From NCBI GenBank assembly GCA_021604585.1, contig BQJG01000029.1:1-41829 (forward strand): a DNA stretch of 41,829 nt, given 5' to 3'. The notes under the pieces were generated by a model. The model saw only the letters and a list, made by a program, of their open reading frames with translations. It made no database searches and had not been told where the DNA came from. Positions 8,966 through 17,146 of this stretch are shown piece by piece. Made by a program: the position numbers and the translations under genes. The stretch's first letter is position 1. Every line of letters begins with the position of its first letter. Source of the DNA: Hyphococcus sp. (lineage in GTDB: Bacteria; Pseudomonadota; Alphaproteobacteria; Caulobacterales; Parvularculaceae).

Positions 8966-9402
8966 GCGATAAAGCACAAGACAATCTTGAAAAATACAAA
9001 CGGCTGGAGTCGCAACCTGGCGGCCTTATTTACGCCGATTATCGCAATCACCTGACAAACGTGCGATTGTCGAACGAAGACAGTAATGCGCTGACTTATT
9101 CATTTTCTTCGCCGCAGGCGCCGGCGGTGGACGACGGCTCCTCCATCCGGACGAGACTCGTTATCGATAAACGCCGACAGGAGCTCAAACTGTATTCTGT
9201 TCGCTCGCTTAGACCTTTCAAACCCGGCGCGCTCGCCAAAATTGACGCTTTTATTTTCCGGCAGCGCTTCGAGCGCAAAATTCCGGACGCTCCGCCGCTG
9301 ATGACGCATTTTTACTTGCGCATGAAAGGCGGGCGCATGTTCAGATCGATCGATACCGAATTCTCCATGCGCATTTTCGATTTTCAGGTCGAACCTGGCT
9401 AA
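8902..9402 (+). CDS. Unrecognised protein, probably the 3' part of a larger gene
   Basis: About 166 residues from a possible GTG at 8902, which lies inside the cytochrome c remnant in another frame and has no ribosome-binding site. I do not recognise the product. It opens WERYDAGRNAWTLVSGDKAALSDKAQDN-like, is soluble and rich in beta-strand-like segments with charged residues (RLVIDKRRQELKLYSVRSL), and lacks a signal peptide or membrane segment. Codon composition looks coding throughout. The lack of an independent start and the overlap with a cut-off gene suggest that it lost its 5' end at the same junction; it may be untranslated today. Confidence 0.4.
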   Translation: MERYDAGRNAWTLVSGDKAALSDKAQDNLEKYKRLESQPGGLIYADYRNHLTNVRLSNEDSNALTYSFSSPQAPAVDDGSSIRTRLVIDKRRQELKLYSVRSLRPFKPGALAKIDAFIFRQRFERKIPDAPPLMTHFYLRMKGGRMFRSIDTEFSMRIFDFQVEPG

Positions 9403-9666
9403 TATCTGCAGAAAAAATAACTAAGCGAAAGCGCTTCCGCTTCGTCAAAACTGATTCCGATAATAAAATTCTTATTATCGGGCTTACCAGGTTTTCTCCG
9501 GGTCTCCAGATTTTTACCATCTGTCAGCTTCCAATTACTGGAACCTGAGCCAGCAAAGCTTTTGATATCCGCTTGTGTCCCAGTCGTAGTTTAGATCTTT
9601 AAGGCAAGCCGATGCCGCCAGAAGAAGAGGCGGCGGTCTGGAATTATACGGTTGTTGGATTTCGCA
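9403..9666. other. Gene-free stretch with three strong inverted repeats
   Basis: No intact gene. Inverted repeats: 9423-9442 (AAGCGAAAGC against GCTTCCGCTT, one mismatched pair); 9457-9481, a perfect 10-base stem CCGATAATAA/TTATTATCGG with a 5-base loop; and 9614-9634, stem GCCGCC/GGCGGC with a 9-base loop, about 33 bases past the hipA stop and possibly part of its terminator. On the minus strand about 9407-9580 is an open frame without a start codon (containing SFAGSGSSNWKLTDGKN) that may be a gene scrap; I do not recognise it. Confidence 0.45.
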
Positions 9667-10926
9667 CTATGGAACGCTTTGTTCAAGAGAGATGGCGCGG
9701 GCGCTTACGAGGTCACAGAGTTCTTCAAGGGCTATTATGTTAGACGCGGATTCCAAAACTTCCGCTTTAGTTTCGCCAATTGATTCGCTCACCGCGTTAG
9801 CCAGCTTTTTCGTGCGTGTTCTGATGAACCGCAACGCGAGTCCGGTCTCATCAGCGAATTTCTCCCAATCGGTCGGTTTTAATTCTTCCAGCGTATGGCG
9901 TTTGGCGATTTTCATCGCGAGACGCGGCGATAATTCCGGATAATAGACAGTGGACAGCAGATCATAGAGCGGCGCCAGCTCAATAGCGCCGTTTTCACGG
10001 TAAAGCAGACTGTAATTCTTCGCATGGGCGTCGGCGTTGCCGATTATGAGGTTGAAAATCGCCGCATCGAAAAACTTCAAGACTTCAACGGCGGGCCGCG
10101 ACGCCGCGCGGCGGAGCAGGTCGAAGCAATCGCGAAAGACCGGGCCGCCATCGGCAGCGTATTTCCGGTCTGACGTGTAGCCGAGCGCTTGGCAAAAATC
10201 TTCCTGATGCAAGCGCTGCAACTTGCCGTCTTCGCCGCGAATCCGGTCGTAGCGTTCGACCAGCAGAAAGGAGCGATCCCCTGCGTGTCGAATTTCAACG
10301 CCGGCGACATCAAGCCCGATCTTTTTCGCTAGCAGCATCGCGAAGGCTTCGTTCTCCGTCGTTCCCCGGAACCGATCAATCGGCGGCTTTAGAATATGGC
10401 TTGTCGCCTCTCCTGGCGCCGGCAATGCGATGTCTCCATTGACGAGAACGACAGGGATCTTCGACTGGGCGCCGGCAAGCGACAAACGCAGGCCTTCCTG
10501 GCCCGCAAGAAATGGTCGCTTCGGCAATTCGTCGAGCAGTGCGACAAGCGCGTTTTCTCCCAGCGGTTCCATTTGCGCAGGAAGTGCCGGCGCCGGCGCC
10601 GCCTCTCCTTCCGGCCAGAGCGTCAGCGCCCCGGCCACCTCGCCGCCGAGTTCAGTCAAGAGCTTAAATTCGTTGCCTTGAGATATCCCCAGCGCTCCGG
10701 CGACAGCGATGCGCTGGTTTTCTTCCGGCAACAGGCCTTCGAAGAATGGGCGGCATTCGCGCCGGTTAAACGGCTCTTCTCTTTTCGGCAGAGAGAATGA
10801 CAAGGCCGGTTTTTCCGGAGCGGCGAGCCAGCCGCTTGCGTATGAGAAGCCCATCTCGCCGTGCTGGTCGATGGTCAGGGCGCCAACGATCTCGCCGCCC
10901 CACCAGACATTCAATGTCTTGGTCAT
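9667..10926 (-). CDS. hipA: HipA-family serine/threonine kinase toxin
   Basis: Toxin of a HipBA toxin-antitoxin module; in Escherichia coli, HipA phosphorylates glutamyl-tRNA synthetase and drives persistence. The 419-residue length is normal. The N-terminal subdomain (VWWGGEIVGALTIDQHGEMGFSY ... SFSLP) and FFEGLLPE are typical. The P-loop Ser motif is in LRLSLAGAQSKIPVV. The catalytic segment reads IIGNADAHAKNYSLLY, containing the Asp and Asn expected for catalysis and metal binding, and ELAPLYDLLS holds the second Asp motif, so the kinase appears intact. The start codon overlaps the hipB stop by one base (TGATG), so translation is coupled to the antitoxin. The target may differ from the E. 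coli protein's. Confidence 0.93.
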   Translation of the reverse strand: MTKTLNVWWGGEIVGALTIDQHGEMGFSYASGWLAAPEKPALSFSLPKREEPFNRRECRPFFEGLLPEENQRIAVAGALGISQGNEFKLLTELGGEVAGALTLWPEGEAAPAPALPAQMEPLGENALVALLDELPKRPFLAGQEGLRLSLAGAQSKIPVVLVNGDIALPAPGEATSHILKPPIDRFRGTTENEAFAMLLAKKIGLDVAGVEIRHAGDRSFLLVERYDRIRGEDGKLQRLHQEDFCQALGYTSDRKYAADGGPVFRDCFDLLRRAASRPAVEVLKFFDAAIFNLIIGNADAHAKNYSLLYRENGAIELAPLYDLLSTVYYPELSPRLAMKIAKRHTLEELKPTDWEKFADETGLALRFIRTRTKKLANAVSESIGETKAEVLESASNIIALEELCDLVSARAISLEQSVP

Positions 10927-11138
10927 CAGCCGTCCCCGTCGGGCCCGACAAGTTCGATCTTGCAGCCAAGAGCGTTCAAGACCGCCAGCGTCTTGCCGAG
11001 TTGAGCAGTCTCTTTGCCGGCCTCCAACTCAATGAGAAAGCGCAGGCCGACGCCGGCGGCGCCGGCGAGCTGGTCCTGGCGCAATCCCTGGCGTTTGCGC
11101 AATTCGCGTATGGTTATGCCGATTTCTTTTGGCGTCAT
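10926..11138 (-). CDS. hipB: HipB-family antitoxin, XRE-type helix-turn-helix
   Basis: A 70-residue Cro/C1-type DNA-binding protein (IRELRKRQGLRQDQLAGAAGVGLRFLIELEAGKETAQL) that neutralises HipA and represses its own operon. It ends in a short Gly/Asp-rich tail rather than the longer unstructured tail of E. coli HipB. Two perfect inverted repeats with the TATTCC ... GGAATA core lie directly upstream (11142-11161 and 11192-11209); the first ends four bases before the start codon. Autoregulation is therefore strongly suggested. Toxin second and antitoxin first is the classical hipBA order. Confidence 0.9.
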   Translation of the reverse strand: MTPKEIGITIRELRKRQGLRQDQLAGAAGVGLRFLIELEAGKETAQLGKTLAVLNALGCKIELVGPDGDG

Positions 11139-11141
11139 AAC

Positions 11142-11161
11142 ATATTCCTGAACGGGAATAT
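11142..11161. promoter_or_regulatory. HipB operator 1
   Basis: Perfect inverted repeat with arms ATATTCC (11142-11148) and GGAATAT (11155-11161), six-base spacer. It resembles the known HipB operator of E. coli (TATCC, eight bases, GGATA). It abuts the hipB start codon at 11138, so bound protein would block transcription or translation start. Confidence 0.75.
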
Positions 11162-11191
11162 ATAGGTCTGAATCCTGAAAATCAAGAAAAA

Positions 11192-11209
11192 TATTCCTGT
11201 GCAGGAATA
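11192..11209. promoter_or_regulatory. HipB operator 2
   Basis: Perfect inverted repeat, arms TATTCCTG and CAGGAATA, spacer TG; same TATTCC/GGAATA core and spacing as operator 1, centre 49 bases away. A third, one-sided match (GGAATAT at 11253-11259, with a poor left arm) may be a weak additional site. Confidence 0.72.
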
Positions 11210-11710
11210 ATCACATCAGAACCAAACCAAACCAGTAAAACATTACCAATCGGGAATATAGCACTTTCGCCGCTTACTACAGCCAACCCTACGGTAGGCT
11301 GTCATTGAGGCCGCACAAAACATGAAAAATGAGCGGCTTAGAAAGCAGCACTTTCCTGCAAAATCACCAGAAATTCAGGCTTGGGGGCCTGACATAAAGT
11401 CCGATACGCATTCACGAAGGGGAGCCACCACCTCCAGGCAAGGAAATCAATGAGTTATTGGAAATTTCACGCGTAACCCCAATTTGATTTTCGAACATAT
11501 TTTTAACTTGCATCCAACCAGTGGCGCCAGACCACTCGACTGAGACTTAATAAACATCCTGAAACGGAACATTGGCGCGCAAAGTCATGGACGGGAGGTC
11601 GCCGAAGGCTATCGTTGCCGTACTGTATGGCAGCGGGCTAAGGTTCTGAGCGCGGTTCGCTCGCTCATTAAGCTTCGGTCTTCGCCCGCCGCCGGGGCGA
11701 AAGGCACGGG
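11210..11710. other. Intergenic region with hairpin, repeat copy and a recombinase-like scrap
   Basis: No intact gene. At 11279-11302 an ACAGCC/GGCTGT stem encloses a second CCTA/TAGG pair. Copy A of the dispersed repeat lies at 11354-11427. At 11588-11650 a 20-codon open frame ends VAVLYGSGLRF, which resembles the box I arginine motif of tyrosine recombinases but is too short to be sure. Just before the next gene, 11685-11701 can fold as CGCCC/GGGCG. Confidence 0.4.
11354..11427. repeat. Dispersed repeat, copy A
   Basis: 74 bases that align without gaps to 20782-20855 (copy C). Shared landmarks are TCCTGCAAAAT, AAATTCAGGCTTGGG-like, GATACGCAT and CACGAAGGGGAGCCA. It covers the right-hand part of the element only; the left part seen in copies B and C is absent here. 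Confidence 0.7.
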
Positions 11711-12472
11711 ATGCTAGCACGCGACAATTTCCTTACGCTGATGGCAGTCTCACTTCTTGCCTATGGGTCTGCCGATATTGCTCATCACGCAATTGGACAT
11801 GGCGGTGCTTGCATCGCATTGGGCGGCCATATCGTCTCGCTCTCCTCAACCCATGTCGAATGCACAATCCGCGGCGCCGCGATAGATCTGGCCGGTCCAT
11901 TCGCGAGCCTGCTCATTGGAGCAACGTCGCTCGGCGTCTTCTGGTTTCTAAGATCTACTGGCAGCTCCTCCGTTAGATTGTTGTACGGCCTGGTGGCCGC
12001 GTTCAATCTGTTCTGGTTCTTCGGCCAGCTCTTATTTAGCGCCGCCACTCTTGCTGATGACTGGGCCTGGGCTCTACATCAATTCCGTGTTGGCAATCCG
12101 GTGCGCTTCGCGATGATCATCACTGGGGTGGCCGGATATGGCATAGTCGCCGTCGCTGTTGCGAGAGGTTTTGCCGACTTTGCTCTTCCCAACAGATCGC
12201 GCCTAGCAAGGATCGTTACAATCGCGTGGCTGACAGCAGGTGTCTTTGCGTGCGCCACGGCCCTATTCGATCGTGCACCAATGAATGCAATTCTACATCA
12301 CGCAGCGCCACAATCCTTTGGACTGGCTGCTGGCTTGCTGTTGGCGCCCCGCTTGACGCCGAACGTCAAAGAATCGGCCGCGGCCATTAGGCTTTCTCTG
12401 AGGTGGTTGGCTATTGCAAGTTTGGTAGCTGGACTGTCTGTAGTTTTACTTGGACCGGGATTTGCGCTCTGA
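11711..12472 (+). CDS. Polytopic membrane protein, M50-like with altered zinc motif
   Basis: 253 residues with about six hydrophobic helices. Near the N-terminus, the segment ADIAHHAIGHGGACIALGG looks like the HExxH helix of M50 site-2-type metalloproteases (usual form HELGHA...), but the Glu is Ala: H26-A-I-G-H30. A following DLAGPFASLLIG resembles the Ala-Gly-Pro helix of M50 proteins. No clear NxxPxxxxDG motif is present near the C-terminus, so activity is doubtful and the protein may be a non-proteolytic relative. The ATG at 11711 has AAGG six bases upstream. It stands alone between hipBA and IS debris, so its role cannot be read from neighbours. Confidence 0.6.
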   Translation: MLARDNFLTLMAVSLLAYGSADIAHHAIGHGGACIALGGHIVSLSSTHVECTIRGAAIDLAGPFASLLIGATSLGVFWFLRSTGSSSVRLLYGLVAAFNLFWFFGQLLFSAATLADDWAWALHQFRVGNPVRFAMIITGVAGYGIVAVAVARGFADFALPNRSRLARIVTIAWLTAGVFACATALFDRAPMNAILHHAAPQSFGLAAGLLLAPRLTPNVKESAAAIRLSLRWLAIASLVAGLSVVLLGPGFAL

Positions 12473-12582
12473 CCGACAACTTCGGGCCAACAGTAGAAGT
12501 CGCAACATTCTCAAACGTCCGCTTTGCCCGCAACGCGAGCCGACCACTTTCAATCGCTTGAGGAAACCTGAGCCTCAAAACG

Positions 12583-12674
12583 GCGAATTTCACCAACATT
12601 TCTGGGCCTGATGGGCAACAACAATATCAGTGCTTGAGGAGCCAACCTCCTGCAAAAGGGTCTGGAATTCAGGC
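12583..12674. repeat. Dispersed repeat, copy B
   Basis: 92 bases matching 20717-20808 (copy C) with five substitutions and no gaps. Internal GAGGAG/CTCC complementarity around TTGAGGAGCCAACCTCC suggests a short hairpin. The right end is interrupted: beyond GAATTCAGGC the sequence becomes the cut 3' end of an IS3-type orfA instead of the continuation seen in copies A and C. Confidence 0.8.
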
Positions 12675-12861
12675 GTCGGATCTCCGCGTCCCTGTCATCG
12701 CCGGAACGCGATGCCGATCCGAACTTCTTCTTCCAAGCATAAAGCGAGTGCTGGCTGACACCCAGTCGTTGCGACACCTCCGCAACCGCATAGCCCCGCT
12801 CGGTTATCTGCGCCATCGCGTCCCGCTTAAATTCTTCACTGAAATTGACTTTACCCACCAC
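12660..12861 (-). pseudogene. Truncated IS3-family transposase orfA
   Basis: Reading leftward from the ATG at 12861, MVGKVNFSEEFKRDAMAQIT and the helix-turn-helix GYAVAEVSQRLGVSQHSLYAWKKKFG are typical of IS3-family OrfA. Homology ends after DAEIRRL, where a leucine zipper should continue; the frame then enters the dispersed repeat B and stops at 12550. OrfB is missing. The element was cut at, or inserted into, the repeat. Confidence 0.8.
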
Positions 12862-12897
12862 GGCCTCCTTGCCTCAAATTTAGGGAAGAAGGCGTCC

Positions 12898-13344
12898 ATG
12901 AATCTAGGGGCTATTCAGAATTCTTTATCGATATATCCACTTTTGTCGCGGACGGGCCGCATACGCCCGCCGGAACGAATCCGGTCGCGACCAGCGCTAA
13001 GCCTTGTAGAACGTGAAGAAATCTCGCGAGTGCTTAAGGTCGGATTATCTTTGCGCCATATTGCGAGACAGCTGGGGCGCTCCCCTACCACAATCAGCCG
13101 TGAAGCCAAGCGCAACGGCGAGCGAAAGACTTATCGAGCTGTCAGTTCCGATCAGCGAGCGGCCTGGGATCGCGCACGGCGCCCCAAGCTGTATAAACTG
13201 GCTTGCAACCGATCTTTGAGCCGCACAATCGCACGCCAGTTAGATGAACGGCCGAGAAAGACATTGAAATTTGAAACGCCAGCGGAGAGATTTAGCCAAT
13301 GTGTTGCGGCGACCGATTGTGATCACACCTCTTACCGGTCATAA
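12898..13344 (+). pseudogene. IS30-family transposase with internal deletion
   Basis: From about 12898 the frame reads an IS30-type N-terminus (TGRIRPPERIRSRPALSLVE, then a helix-turn-helix GLSLRHIARQLGRSPTTISREAKRNG and WDRARRPKLYKLACNRSL). At about 13245 it jumps in frame to the very C-terminus of the same family (DERPRKTLKFETPAERFSQCVAATD). The DDE catalytic core between them is missing, so the product cannot transpose. This remnant lies immediately before the sigma-factor gene at 13382. Confidence 0.85.
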
Positions 13345-13381
13345 GCAGACTATATCGCTGTATTAATTACGGTGCAGACTG

Positions 13382-13945
13382 ATGGAAAAGAACCAGAATA
13401 TCACTTTGTTGCTACGTCAATGGAGCGAAGGCGACGACGACGCGGGCGGCGCATTAATGCCGATCGTATACGAAGAATTGCACCGGCGATCAGCGGGTCT
13501 TTTCCGAGGCGAAAAACCAGGCCACACCATCCAGCCCACGGCGTTAATCAACGAAGCCTATATCCGGTTAGTCGACGCTGGTGTCGATTATCAAGATCGC
13601 ACGCATTTTTTTGCACTGGCTTCGACAATGATGCGCCGGCTTTTGATTGATCATGCGAAATCACGGTCCGCTGCAAAGCGCGGCGGCGCCCAGATCCATA
13701 TTACTTTCGATGAGTCCGTCGGTGTCGCCCCTGTCCTGGAAAGCAGCATGGTCAACCTAGGCGATGCTCTGGAAGATTTCCGCAGCGCAGACCCACGCAA
13801 AGCGCAACTCATCGATCTTCATTATTTTGGCGGACTGACCGTCGCGGAGATTCAACAGGTAACGAACTTGTCGACCGCGACGATTGGCCGTGAGCTTCGG
13901 TTTGCCCGGGCATGGCTTTCGGACGCATTGACGAATGAGAGTTGA
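13382..13945 (+). CDS. ECF-type sigma factor (Sigma70_ECF, kinase-associated group)
   Basis: 187-residue alternative sigma factor. Region 2 contains GHTIQPTALINEAYIRLVD and THFFALASTMMRRLLIDHAKSRSAAKRGG, the hallmark of the ECF proteins found in planctomycetes, acidobacteria and many proteobacteria (TIGR02999/PF07638 type). Region 4 has the helix-turn-helix YFGGLTVAEIQQVTNLSTATIGRELRFARAWL. Members of this group (ECF43 and relatives) usually lie beside Ser/Thr protein kinases, and in Vibrio parahaemolyticus such a sigma factor is activated by phosphorylation by its kinase. Here a kinase gene follows 78 bases downstream on the same strand. It has no anti-sigma neighbour, consistent with control by the kinase. 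The exported-protein genes beyond the kinase are the obvious candidate targets (inference). Confidence 0.93.
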   Translation: MEKNQNITLLLRQWSEGDDDAGGALMPIVYEELHRRSAGLFRGEKPGHTIQPTALINEAYIRLVDAGVDYQDRTHFFALASTMMRRLLIDHAKSRSAAKRGGAQIHITFDESVGVAPVLESSMVNLGDALEDFRSADPRKAQLIDLHYFGGLTVAEIQQVTNLSTATIGRELRFARAWLSDALTNES

Positions 13946-14023
13946 TCGAATTTGGCAATGAATCTCGCTTTTTGCAGTTAGAGGCTTTATGGCGATTTTA
14001 TTGCAGATAGAAACATTAGAATA

Positions 14024-16924
14024 ATGAAGAAAAGCGACGTTGACTTACTTGCCGAGGCGTTCAACGAAGCGACCGCTTTAGTTAGCGACGAAAAAGCACA
14101 ATTTGTTGCGAACTTTACGGCTGAACACCCGAGCCTGGGTGAGAAACTCCGCCGATTGCTGAAACTTGACGCCAGTCAAGACGATATCTTGCACGGACTT
14201 GTCTCCGATGCGGCTTCGGCGATGGGCGAAAACGCAAAAGATCCCTGGCTCGGCAAAAGCTTCGGCCCCTGGACCATTTCAAAGCGCATCGGCGCCGGCG
14301 GCATGGGCGCTGTTTTTCTGGCGCATCGAGGCGATGGGGCGTTTGAGCAGAACGTCGCTATCAAAGTCATGGGATCACAAATCCTCAGCGAGACGACGGC
14401 GGCCCGATTTCGGTTTGAGCGGCAAACGCTTGCAAATCTTCGACACCGGAATATTGCAACGCTGATCGATGGCGGATCAACCGATCTCAATCTTCCCTAT
14501 CTCGTCATGGAGTATATTGAGGGTTCGCCGATCGACGATTATTGCGAAGAGCGAAACCTTTCACTTGCCGATCGTTTGACGCTGTTTCAAAAAGTCTGCA
14601 GGACCGTTCATTACGCGCATCGCAATCTGATCGTTCACCGTGATTTGAAGCCTGACAATATTCTGGTCGAGGAAAACGGCGAACCCAAGCTGCTTGATTT
14701 TGGCGTGGCGCGGCTCATTGAGCAGCAGGATAAGGACGACGAAGAGAGTCAAGCCGGCATTCAATTGACTCAGCCGGGCTCACGGATCTTGACGCTTGAA
14801 TACGCCAGCCCCGAGCAGGTCCGCGGCGAAACCGTCACCATCGCTACAGACATATATGCGCTTGGCGTTCTTCTTTATCGTCTGCTCGCCGACGCGTCTC
14901 CCTACGGAGATAAACCAACGACAATTCGCGATTTTGAAGATGTGATCTTAAACCACGTGCCGAAACCTCCAAGCACGGCGTCGTCGGTCGTGGGGAACAG
15001 CCGGGCGAGTGACCCGAATGGCGAAAAAGCGCCAACATTTCGGCGAGCGAAGCGCTTATCTCACGACCTCGACAATATTGTCCTGAAATGTCTGCAGAAA
15101 GATCCAGACCATCGGTATTCGTCGGCCAAAGAACTTTCGGACGATTTAAGCCGGTATCTGAACAATGAACCCGTGGAAGCGCGGCCCGCCGCGTGGTGGT
15201 ACGTCGCAGGAAAATTTCTGAAACGCAACGTCGCCGCAGCAACAGCGACAGGCGCAGCGCTTATCCTTCTGATTGGCGTGACAGGATTTTATACTTTTCG
15301 CCTCGCTGTTGAACGGGACAATGCTCGATCAGCCGCCGCTCAAGCAACACTGGCGGCGTCAGAGGCGGATGAGGTTTCTGATTTCCTTATTAATCTCTTC
15401 CAGGCGTCGAATCCCGAAGTTGCAAAAGGAGCAGATATTACTGCGCGGGACCTTCTGCGTCAGGGCGAGGAACAGATCAGTCAACTGGACGATCAGCCAT
15501 TGGTTCAGGCGCGATTGCTGGAGGCGATTGGCTTCAGTTATTACAACCTTGATGACTTCGATAAAGCGCTTTCAATGCTTACGAGATCGCAGGACATTCT
15601 TGATGAGCATCCGGAAGCAAGTTTGGAGTCAATAATGGCGACGGCTGGCTCACTCGCGGAGGTCCAGCGAAGTTTGGAACTTCATGATGAGTCCATCCGA
15701 AATCGCAAAATCGCCCTCGAGGCAGCCGAAACTTTGTACGGCCCCAACCGTGAAACCACAATTTTTGCCCTGGTGCGCCTCGGCGTATCCTACTACTCCG
15801 CTTCTGATTACGACCAGGCTCTCGCCATTCTAAGGGAAGCAACAGACAGGATAGAGCGTTCAGATCAGCGTGATGAAATCCGATCCAGCGACACGTTCAA
15901 TCAAATACTCGCGCTACGGGCGGTGATCCATGGCCGGCGCGGAGAGGCGCGCGACGCCTTGCCTCTCTATGTCCAGGTGACACAAAATGCGCGGCGACTG
16001 TTGGGCGACAACCATCCAAATACAATCATCAGCATCGGCAATGAAGCTTTAGCGCTAGACCGGATTTATGAATTCGATCAGTCTACTCCGCTCTGGCGCG
16101 ACGCGGCAAAACGCTCGGCCGACGTCAACGGCTCCGCACATAGCCAAACCCGATACGAAAATTATCAACTGGCGCATGCGCTATCGCGGCTTGGCCAATT
16201 CGATGAAGCGCGACAAATACTTGAACGAGAACGTGAGATTGCAGTCAAGGAACACGGCGAATTTTCATTTGCATACGGAGAAATAATGCTGTCGCTTTGC
16301 CGCTGGCATGTTTTGAAGGGACAATTTGCCGCCGCTATCGATTTGTGTTCCGAAACAAGCGACGTCTGGATTGCAACAGGCCATTCGGAAAAACGGCGCG
16401 GCGCAAAAACTTTCCTGATGCAGGGCCATGCATTTTTCGGACTTGGCAAGTGGCGTGAGGCGCGTGACGCTTTCGAAAAGGCTTTATCGACAGAGCAATC
16501 GCTAATTCTGTTAGACACGCTGGACGCGCGGCGCGGGCTTGCCAGCGCCAATGCGGAACTCGGCGACGCACAGGGTGCGGCGAAAGAACTCAATTTGATT
16601 CTCAAACAACAGGAATCTCTTTTCGGCGACGACTCAGCGGCGCTTCTTGATGTGTTGTCCGCGCTGGCGAACGTTTATCAAATCCTGGACGACGACGATG
16701 CGGCCGAGCAACAGATGAGGCGCGCAGCAGCGCTTGCGAAATCGGGCCTTCCGGATGGAAACTGGATGGCGGCTCAAGCAGAAGGCAAACTCGCCCTATT
16801 GCTGGCGGCACGAGGCAAATTGGATGAAGCGCGAACGCTGGCCGCTCAGGCTGCGGACGATCTCAGCACCGTATTCGGCCCCGACGACAGCCGCGTCAAA
16901 GCATTAAAATCAATTTCGACGTAG
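14024..16924 (+). CDS. Membrane Ser/Thr protein kinase with TPR sensor region
   Basis: 966-residue Hanks-type kinase. An N-terminal helical segment (1-75) precedes the kinase domain: glycine loop I89-GAGGMG, VAIK with Lys114, catalytic loop H205-RDLKPDN with Asp207, DFG at 225-227, the activation segment ending YASPEQVRGE, and ATDIYALGVLLYRLL. All key residues are present, so it should be active. One transmembrane helix (about 403-425) follows; the remaining 540 residues are helical TPR-like repeats (for example LEAIGFSYYNLDDFDKALSMLTRSQDIL, LVRLGVSYYSASDYDQALAILREAT), predicted to be periplasmic. The layout suggests a receptor that senses a peptide or envelope state and phosphorylates the sigma factor encoded just upstream. 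The 222-base gap to the next gene contains a palindrome at 17109-17125. Confidence 0.95.
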   Translation: MKKSDVDLLAEAFNEATALVSDEKAQFVANFTAEHPSLGEKLRRLLKLDASQDDILHGLVSDAASAMGENAKDPWLGKSFGPWTISKRIGAGGMGAVFLAHRGDGAFEQNVAIKVMGSQILSETTAARFRFERQTLANLRHRNIATLIDGGSTDLNLPYLVMEYIEGSPIDDYCEERNLSLADRLTLFQKVCRTVHYAHRNLIVHRDLKPDNILVEENGEPKLLDFGVARLIEQQDKDDEESQAGIQLTQPGSRILTLEYASPEQVRGETVTIATDIYALGVLLYRLLADASPYGDKPTTIRDFEDVILNHVPKPPSTASSVVGNSRASDPNGEKAPTFRRAKRLSHDLDNIVLKCLQKDPDHRYSSAKELSDDLSRYLNNEPVEARPAAWWYVAGKFLKRNVAAATATGAALILLIGVTGFYTFRLAVERDNARSAAAQATLAASEADEVSDFLINLFQASNPEVAKGADITARDLLRQGEEQISQLDDQPLVQARLLEAIGFSYYNLDDFDKALSMLTRSQDILDEHPEASLESIMATAGSLAEVQRSLELHDESIRNRKIALEAAETLYGPNRETTIFALVRLGVSYYSASDYDQALAILREATDRIERSDQRDEIRSSDTFNQILALRAVIHGRRGEARDALPLYVQVTQNARRLLGDNHPNTIISIGNEALALDRIYEFDQSTPLWRDAAKRSADVNGSAHSQTRYENYQLAHALSRLGQFDEARQILEREREIAVKEHGEFSFAYGEIMLSLCRWHVLKGQFAAAIDLCSETSDVWIATGHSEKRRGAKTFLMQGHAFFGLGKWREARDAFEKALSTEQSLILLDTLDARRGLASANAELGDAQGAAKELNLILKQQESLFGDDSAALLDVLSALANVYQILDDDDAAEQQMRRAAALAKSGLPDGNWMAAQAEGKLALLLAARGKLDEARTLAAQAADDLSTVFGPDDSRVKALKSIST

Positions 16925-17108
16925 CGCTCAGTGTCGAATTTGTTCCTTTGACGCGAGCAGACGAATTCCTCCGCATTTTCAATTGCTTGTGCGGTAATTT
17001 GATGGATTTTTTGATTCTTTCGAATTCTCCTGATCGTTTACCTCGTTTTTCCTCGCTTACCGGGTTGAGGACCCATAAAATCTGACTTGCGTCCTCTTGG
17101 CGATTTCA

Positions 17109-17125
17109 GCGCAAACAGTTTGCGC
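17109..17125. promoter_or_regulatory. 17-base palindrome upstream of the exported-protein genes
   Basis: GCGCAAAC and GTTTGCGC arms around a single A, 22 bases before the lipoprotein start and 11 bases before its AAGGAGG ribosome-binding site. A second small hairpin (GGGT/ACCC) lies at 17061-17073. It may be an operator or an mRNA structure near the ribosome-binding site. The rest of 16925-17146 holds no gene; I see no sure promoter. Confidence 0.4.
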
Positions 17126-17146
17126 ATGTGAAAAAGGAGGACGGAA

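Noticed and set aside
11588..11650. Short frame ending VAVLYGSGLRF, resembling box I of tyrosine recombinases
   Set aside because: Only 20 codons and no further recombinase motif on either side; chance match cannot be excluded.
14176..16811. Several minus-strand frames inside the kinase gene
   Set aside because: All lie opposite intact kinase and TPR coding sequence and show no motif of their own.
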